Below are positions 6,748 to 11,434 of a DNA stretch of 11,434 bases, in pieces. Position 1 is the first letter of the stretch. Each line of letters opens with the position of its first letter. A model generated the notes under the pieces. The model did not search any database, was not told where the DNA came from, and worked only from the letters and a program-made list of their open reading frames with translations. The stretch lies in contig CAZVJA010000169.1 of assembly GCA_964626885.1 (NCBI GenBank), forward strand, positions 1 to 11,434, written 5' to 3'. The translations under genes were made by a program, and so were the position numbers. The DNA comes from CAZVJA01 sp964626885. GTDB taxonomy: Bacteria; Planctomycetota; Planctomycetia; Planctomycetales; Planctomycetaceae.

Positions 6748-9351
6748 TCAGTCCACGAATTGAAATTCATTGGAAAGCAGCAGGATCTGGGCAACCTGCT
6801 CCCACTCGTCGAGCGGCCGGGGTCTTGGGCCGCGAAATTGCTTCGAGCTGTCGAATTCTTCGCTGCCACCCTGCTCGCCGCTGTCGAGAGTCAGCACCAC
6901 GGGCCACTCGAACGAATCGTGGGCCAATGTTTGTTTCAGGTCGCAGACGAAGTCGACCGTCTGCCCAGCCTCGACGGCGATCTTGTCAACCCTCGTGACG
7001 GTCCGCCGATTGTGCACGTCCCACACTTCAATCTGCCGGGTGCTATTGACGATGATGCGGCCGCGAACGCCGTCGCCTTCTTTTGTGCCATGCTTCAAAC
7101 CGCCGCGAATCGAAATCTGCCCGGCGTGCGGAGCAGTCCAGCGACGGACCGCAACATGATTGAGATCGTTCCCCACGTGGCCGCCATTTTCGTTCAACGT
7201 CACCCAGCCCAACGTGTCATCGGGGAGTTTGCCGCCCCCTTGCCAGGCTTGGCCGGTAAAGTGCGGCAACAGCGTGAAGGACTTGAGCGAGCCGGAATTC
7301 ACATCGAGCTCGCCGTATCCATACGACCAGCGGTTTTCATCCTGCGGCTCGCTGGCTGCGACCGATGCCGCCACATATTTTGCAATGTTCTGAACTTCGG
7401 ATTCGGTCGGCTTGCGCGCGAGCGTTCTTTCATAAAGCTCTTCGATCCGTTCGGCGACGTCGCTGGCCTTGATCCCCGCGATGAGTTGTTCCGCCTGTTC
7501 CTGAACAAACGGACTGTTCATCAAAAACAGCGCCTGCTGCGGCACATCGGTCTGATAACGCTTCGGCGCGTGCGTGTCGGGGCCGGCAAAATCGAAGGCA
7601 CGAAACAGTCCCGGCAGGTTCTGGCGGTCGATGAAGGCGTAGAGTGCCCGCCGCGTCGAAAAGGGCGGGCTGGTAATTTCGACGGATTCGCCTCCGACGC
7701 GGGAATCGAGCTGACCGGAGACTGCCAGAATACCGTCCCGCAAGCCCTCGAAGTCGACTCGACGGCGGTTCATGTGCGATACGAGTTCGTTGTTCGGATC
7801 GCGATTCGCCACTTCATCGGAGGCAATGCTCCGCTGGCGATACGTTCGCGACAAGACGATGTCGCGGATCAGTTGTTTCGTCGACCAGCCGTTGTCGATG
7901 AGCAATACAGCCAGATGATCTAGCAATTCGGGATGCGTCGGCGGATCGCTGCGCACGCCGAAGTCGCTCGGCGTGTTCACCAATTCCTTGCCAGTGAGGT
8001 GCCCCCAGACCCGATTTGCCCACACGCGTCCCGTCAGCGGATTCTGTCGCGAGGTGATCGATTGAGCGAGTTCGACGCGACCGCTGCCATGTGTGAACGG
8101 CTTTCGGTGGTCGCGCTCGATCACTTCAAGAAACTGGCGCGGCACGCGCGGACCGTTGTTACCGGCGCGGCCGCGGAGAAACACCACCGGTTCCACCGGC
8201 TCGGGCTTGTCGACCAGCCGCAACTTCGATAGGGCATCGTTCGGCTGAGTCGAGCTGTCAAAGACGCCGTACAAAGAGTAATAGTCGGCGGAGGGAATCG
8301 GATCATACTTGTGATCGTGACAACGGGCACAGGTAACCGTCAGCCCCATCATGCCGCGGGTCATCACGTCGATCTGATCGTCGATGATGTCATGCTTGTT
8401 ATTCAGAAAGCGCCGACCGAGCGTGAGAAATCCCATCGCGTGCCAATTCTCGGGATCGTCGCTGAGCTGATCGGCGGCAAGTTGCAACATCAGAAATCGG
8501 TCGTAGGGCATGTCGCCGTTGAACGCGTTGATCAGCCATTCACGGTACTTCCATGCATCGGGATACGTGCGATCCTCTGTAAAGACATAACCTTTGGTGT
8601 CGGCGTAGCGGGAAATATCGAGCCAATGCCGCGCCCAGCGCTCGCCGAAGTGCGGCGACGACAAAAACTCCTCGACGAGTTCCTCGTAAGCTGCGGTTGA
8701 TGGATTCTGCTCGAACTGTTGAATCTCCGCGAATGTTGGCGGCAGGCCGAGCAGGTCATACTTCAACCGTCGAAGCAGCGTCGGCCGATCCGCTTCCATA
8801 GAAGGAGGCAGCCCGGCGGCTTCCAGTTTCGTCAGCACGAACCGATCAATCGTCGTCAGGGGCCAATCTTGATTGACGGTGGTCGGCGTCGCGGGCCGGG
8901 AAATCGGCTGGTACGCCCAATGCTTTTTCCAATCGACCGACGCCTCGATTTTTGCATGGGGCGTGTTCACCTCCGGCCACGGCGCACCCATTTCAATCCA
9001 GGTCCGGATGTCCGCCAGCGTTGCGTCGGACAGCTTGCTCTTGGGAGGCATCTGTGTATCGAGCGGATCGTGTTGCAGCACTTTCCAGAGGCGACTTTCG
9101 TCGACCTTGCCGGGGGTGAGCACCGATCCCGAATCCCCTCCCTTCATGAGGGCGTCACGGCTATCGAGCCGCAGGCCGAATTGCTGCTTCTTCGCAGAGT
9201 GGCACTCGTAACACGAGTTCGCCAAAACAGGACGAATTTTCGCCTCGAAGAACTTCTCCTGCTCGGCCGAGATTTTGGTTGTCGGCTCCACCGCAAATAG
9301 CGCGGTGTTGCAACCAGCCAGGCAGAGAATCGTGCAGAGAACAATTCGCAT
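6748..9351 (-). CDS. PSCyt1-DUF1549-DUF1553 secreted cytochrome-like protein
   Basis: This 867-residue protein is typical of planctomycetes and its biochemical role is unknown. It has a signal peptide: L-A-G-C (11-14) would serve as a lipobox with C14 lipidated, but an ordinary cleavage after ALFA (20) is also possible. The planctomycete cytochrome c domain (PF07635) has the heme motif CYECH at 47-51 and a likely axial Met in QMPPK (M101). DUF1549 (PF07583, about 165-370) contains a second CxxCH, CARCH at 341-345. DUF1553 (PF07587) runs from about 415 to the C-terminal QILLLSNEFQFVD. Two oddities: DUF1549 and DUF1553 are joined by only about 50 residues, where these proteins usually have a long, often helical, linker; and about 672-842 is a beta-rich insertion (WQGGGKLPDD, GWVTLNENGGH, RRWTAPHAGQ). 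The start at 9351 is preferred over an ATG at 9432, which lies upstream of the predicted -10 element. No Shine-Dalgarno sequence is visible. The DUF1501 partner gene follows after 2 bases. Confidence 0.94.
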   Translation of the reverse strand: MRIVLCTILCLAGCNTALFAVEPTTKISAEQEKFFEAKIRPVLANSCYECHSAKKQQFGLRLDSRDALMKGGDSGSVLTPGKVDESRLWKVLQHDPLDTQMPPKSKLSDATLADIRTWIEMGAPWPEVNTPHAKIEASVDWKKHWAYQPISRPATPTTVNQDWPLTTIDRFVLTKLEAAGLPPSMEADRPTLLRRLKYDLLGLPPTFAEIQQFEQNPSTAAYEELVEEFLSSPHFGERWARHWLDISRYADTKGYVFTEDRTYPDAWKYREWLINAFNGDMPYDRFLMLQLAADQLSDDPENWHAMGFLTLGRRFLNNKHDIIDDQIDVMTRGMMGLTVTCARCHDHKYDPIPSADYYSLYGVFDSSTQPNDALSKLRLVDKPEPVEPVVFLRGRAGNNGPRVPRQFLEVIERDHRKPFTHGSGRVELAQSITSRQNPLTGRVWANRVWGHLTGKELVNTPSDFGVRSDPPTHPELLDHLAVLLIDNGWSTKQLIRDIVLSRTYRQRSIASDEVANRDPNNELVSHMNRRRVDFEGLRDGILAVSGQLDSRVGGESVEITSPPFSTRRALYAFIDRQNLPGLFRAFDFAGPDTHAPKRYQTDVPQQALFLMNSPFVQEQAEQLIAGIKASDVAERIEELYERTLARKPTESEVQNIAKYVAASVAASEPQDENRWSYGYGELDVNSGSLKSFTLLPHFTGQAWQGGGKLPDDTLGWVTLNENGGHVGNDLNHVAVRRWTAPHAGQISIRGGLKHGTKEGDGVRGRIIVNSTRQIEVWDVHNRRTVTRVDKIAVEAGQTVDFVCDLKQTLAHDSFEWPVVLTLDSGEQGGSEEFDSSKQFRGPRPRPLDEWEQVAQILLLSNEFQFVD

Positions 9352-9420
9352 GGCGGAGGTCAGGTGGGACAAAAGGGCGGGGTTGGTCTGGCGGAAAGAG
9401 CGTTCTTCTGCGGGAACTCT

Positions 9421-9449
9421 ATTATACGCCAAGGATGGGGATTTGCCAG
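9421..9449 (-). promoter_or_regulatory. Sigma70-like promoter of the PSCyt1/DUF1501 pair
   Basis: On the minus strand CTGGCA (9449-9444, four of six matches to TTGACA) is followed after 17 bases by a perfect TATAAT (9426-9421). The predicted transcription start near 9414 gives a leader of about 60 bases to the ATG at 9351 and excludes the earlier ATG at 9432. Confidence 0.55.
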
Positions 9450-9462
9450 ATGAGCTGTTCCC

Positions 9463-9492
9463 GATTATCAGCCGCCGCCGCGACGAATAATC
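9463..9492. repeat. Inverted repeat GATTAT/ATAATC upstream of a promoter
   Basis: GATTAT at 9463-9468 is mirrored by ATAATC at 9487-9492 around an 18-base GC-rich core (GCCGCCGCCG within). It lies 13 bases upstream of the -35 element of the PSCyt1 gene and about 57 bases past the hydrolase stop. It could be an operator or part of a weak transcription end. The arms are short and AT-rich, so chance is possible. Confidence 0.3.
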
Positions 9493-9548
9493 ATGGTTGC
9501 CTTGCTTTTCGACGGCTACGACAGTGTGTGTTTACGCAAGACCGCCAC

Positions 9549-11243
9549 CTATTTCACTACCGGTGCGATGATACGCGACGCATGGCGCTCGTTGTGGTGA
9601 ATGGTGTTGGTGGCAGATTGCGCGTCCGCCGGGAATTCGATCGTCAACGGCTTGCCCGTCTGGGGATTCGGCTCGTACAGAGGCGCGCCGGTACTGCCGA
9701 TCGTCACGCGAATGCGATGTCCCTTGTTGAAAATCTGGCTCATCCAGCCAACCGGGAATTTCAATTTGCAGATCTCGCCGGGGGTCATCAGGACTTCGTG
9801 ATCAAATCCTTCGCGGTAACGGGCACGCCAGGGATAGTCGACAATCAGAATCGAACGGCCGTCGGGATAGACATCGCTGATGCGGACGATGAAATCAGTG
9901 TCGGGAGCGGTTGAGGAGATATACAACTCCGCTTCCACTCGGCCAGTCCATTCAACCGGTGCCTCAAGCGGTGCGGATGTAAAGGTCCGAACCTCAGCCT
10001 GCTTTTCATAAGGTCGGGCATCTTGCGCGCCTGGAAATGCTCGGCCCGGTATTTCCATCGGGTGTCGCGGGTCGCTGATGTAGCTCGTTGAACTTTCTTT
10101 CCCATTCGGCTGCGACTGGGACAACAGACCGTCGTTTTGCAAAAACCACGGTGTCGAAGCAGCCGTCGGTGGGAAGTCGGTCGCCGTCCGCCACGCATTG
10201 CCGGGCGCATTCTGTTCGCCGACAGCTCCCATCACGTAGTATCGCACGGTGGGTTCGCGCTCGACGCCGTTGTCTTCACCTTTCAGAAAATGACTGAACC
10301 AGCGAACGGCGTGGTCGCGAACGGGCCAGGCCGCGTTTTCGGGATAAACCAACTCGCCGACACGGTTGCTCTTGGTCAAGCCCCCGTGCAGCCAGGGCCC
10401 GATGATCAATTGCTGATGTCCGCGGGAATTGATTCCGCCGTGTTGCTGCCGCCCCTGAAAACTGGCGATGGAACCCTGATTCATGAAGTCGTACCAGCTT
10501 CCAATGGTGAAGCACGGAACATTCATTTTGTCGAAATGCCGGGTGCAATCTTCGGCTTGCCAGTACTCGTCGTAATGCGGGTGCTGAAACCACTCCGCGA
10601 GCAGCCGGCGGTTGTCCTGAGCATCGCGACAAACAGCGTCCATTTGTTTGAATCGCTCGGGACGGGTCGTGCCGCCGATTCGATAACCTTCCTCGAAAAG
10701 ACTGAGACCGGTATCGATCATGTATTGGCAGACAAGATGCGGCGGCTGCGTGACGGCAAGATAATTTTGCGCATATCCTCCCTGCGAACCGCCGATCGTT
10801 CCGACCTTGCCGCTGCACCATTTCTGCCGGGCGAGCCATTCACACGTGTCGTAACCATCCTGCAATTCGCCCCATTGCAGCGCGCGATAGCCGACCCATG
10901 TCCCTTCGGAAAGATGCGTGCCGCGAAAGTTGACCAGCGCGACCACGAAGCCGGCCTCCGCCAATTGGGCCGCGGATTTGCGCGTCGCTGCACCGCGCAC
11001 GTCGGCATACCGCTGTTCGAAAACCGCCGGCCACGGTCCTTCGCCCTGCGGAACATAAAGGTATGCCGACAGCCGCACGCCGTCGCGCATGGGGATCATT
11101 TCATGACGCTCACTCACGCGACCGAGGTCGACACGATCTTCCGCCGCACTGAACCCGGCGATAAACAGGAGCATCACGCCGGGTAGCACGAGCTTGAGCC
11201 GGGGGCGATACTCGGACGACGCAACTGCTGGAAGCGACATCAT
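9549..11243 (-). CDS. Exported CocE/NonD family serine hydrolase
   Basis: This 564-residue alpha/beta hydrolase belongs to the X-Pro dipeptidyl-peptidase/CocE family (PF02129 with C-terminal PF08530), which cleaves ester or amide bonds; the natural substrate cannot be told from sequence. A signal sequence with core LKLVLPGVMLLFIAGF (17-31) ends at about AA/ED (34-35), so it acts outside the cytoplasm. The hydrolase domain starts with MIPMRDGVRLSAYLYVP (49-65). The catalytic triad is predicted as Ser153 in GGSQGG, Asp252 in SWYDFMNQG and His286 in GPWLHGG. NFRGTH (105-110) is the typical region near the oxyanion hole. The C-terminal jelly-roll (about 330-545) includes WFLQNDGLLS and YISDPRHP. 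Two adjacent ATGs are possible starts; the one at 11243 has AGAGGT about 6 bases upstream. Length is normal. It is co-directional with the downstream genes but separated by 197 bases holding a separate promoter, so it is probably its own transcript. Confidence 0.94.
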   Translation of the reverse strand: MMSLPAVASSEYRPRLKLVLPGVMLLFIAGFSAAEDRVDLGRVSERHEMIPMRDGVRLSAYLYVPQGEGPWPAVFEQRYADVRGAATRKSAAQLAEAGFVVALVNFRGTHLSEGTWVGYRALQWGELQDGYDTCEWLARQKWCSGKVGTIGGSQGGYAQNYLAVTQPPHLVCQYMIDTGLSLFEEGYRIGGTTRPERFKQMDAVCRDAQDNRRLLAEWFQHPHYDEYWQAEDCTRHFDKMNVPCFTIGSWYDFMNQGSIASFQGRQQHGGINSRGHQQLIIGPWLHGGLTKSNRVGELVYPENAAWPVRDHAVRWFSHFLKGEDNGVEREPTVRYYVMGAVGEQNAPGNAWRTATDFPPTAASTPWFLQNDGLLSQSQPNGKESSTSYISDPRHPMEIPGRAFPGAQDARPYEKQAEVRTFTSAPLEAPVEWTGRVEAELYISSTAPDTDFIVRISDVYPDGRSILIVDYPWRARYREGFDHEVLMTPGEICKLKFPVGWMSQIFNKGHRIRVTIGSTGAPLYEPNPQTGKPLTIEFPADAQSATNTIHHNERHASRIIAPVVK

Positions 11244-11249
11244 GCAGAA

Positions 11250-11255
11250 CCTCTG
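11250..11255 (-). promoter_or_regulatory. Ribosome binding site of the CocE/NonD hydrolase
   Basis: AGAGGT on the minus strand lies 6 bases before the ATG at 11243, a good Shine-Dalgarno distance. It favours the first of two consecutive ATG codons. Confidence 0.6.
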
Positions 11256-11290
11256 GCATTAAACCTTGGAGACGTGCGAACTCTCCATGC

Positions 11291-11319
11291 ATTATGGCTA
11301 GAGTAGGGGAACGTGTGAA
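11291..11319 (-). promoter_or_regulatory. Sigma70-like promoter of the CocE/NonD hydrolase
   Basis: On the minus strand TTCACA (11319-11314) and CATAAT (11296-11291) are separated by exactly 17 bases; each differs from consensus at one position. The predicted start near 11284 gives a leader of about 40 bases containing the AGAGGT ribosome binding site. Apart from a short direct repeat ACGCAA (11360-11374), I see no recognisable feature from 11320 to the right edge. Too little sequence remains there to decide whether the tail of another gene is present. Confidence 0.6.
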
Positions 11320-11434
11320 TCACATTGACTGTGCCGAGGGCCAGTGAGCATTCAGAAGACGCAAAAAACGCAACAAACTCTTACTAACTATCCGAAAACG
11401 GGGAATTGGTGTGCGTGGCCAAGTCGGTGGAGAC

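Noticed and set aside
6715..7923. 402-codon open frame on the plus strand, with a 342-codon frame at 5690-6718 adjoining it
   Set aside because: Both are antisense to the well-supported PSCyt1 and DUF1501 genes and show no domain, signal peptide or ribosome binding site.
10137..11186. 349-codon open frame on the plus strand
   Set aside because: It is antisense to the CocE/NonD hydrolase with its intact catalytic triad; no recognisable protein features.
11384..11434. Possible tail of another minus-strand gene at the right edge (17 codons ending in TAG)
   Set aside because: More than one frame is open over this short stretch, and nothing recognisable is encoded, so a gene end cannot be supported.
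1..11434. CRISPR array, defence system, transposase, phage or tRNA/rRNA gene
   Set aside because: No regular repeat-spacer pattern, nuclease/helicase/transposase motifs or RNA gene signatures were seen on either strand.

Overview
The gene content points to a planctomycete (phylum Planctomycetota), probably a Pirellulales-type lineage with moderately high GC. The evidence is the pairing of a PSCyt1/DUF1549/DUF1553 protein with a DUF1501 protein, a density of secreted sulfatases, and short extragenic repeats of a type I associate from memory with this phylum. Placement below phylum is inference only.

All convincing genes lie on the minus strand, so transcription runs from right to left. From the right: (1) 11243-9549 encodes an exported CocE/NonD-type serine hydrolase behind a good sigma70-like promoter. 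(2) 9351-6748 and 6745-5294 encode a two-gene unit, a secreted cytochrome-c-like PSCyt1-DUF1549-DUF1553 protein and a Tat-exported DUF1501 protein. They are separated by 2 bases and preceded by a perfect TATAAT element. (3) 5012-3315 and 3318-361 encode a second two-gene unit, a secreted arylsulfatase and a 985-residue protein that is two complete sulfatases fused end to end. The two frames overlap as ATGA. (4) 289-62 encodes a 75-residue protein with four cysteines that looks like a zinc ribbon, set between a repeat block and a strong hairpin at the left edge.

The three sulfatase domains each keep the formylglycine-type C-x-[PA]-x-R motif and the metal-binding residues. All should therefore be active if a maturase is present elsewhere, since none is encoded here. 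The two domains of the fused protein belong to visibly different sulfatase subtypes, suggesting sequential or complementary desulfation of one substrate outside the cytoplasm. The PSCyt1/DUF1501 pair has no established biochemical function. DUF1501 shares the alkaline-phosphatase/sulfatase superfamily fold, and its partner should carry covalent heme. An extracytoplasmic catabolic locus for a sulfated polymer is a reasonable but unproven reading.

The most notable observations are the in-frame double sulfatase, and the unusual build of the DUF1549/DUF1553 protein, which lacks the usual linker between the two domains and carries a beta-rich insertion near its C-terminus. Other points are the small CxxC/CxC protein, and the repeats and hairpins in intergenic DNA. 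I saw no rRNA, tRNA, CRISPR array, insertion sequence or phage gene. I did not find an obviously new defence or mobile system.
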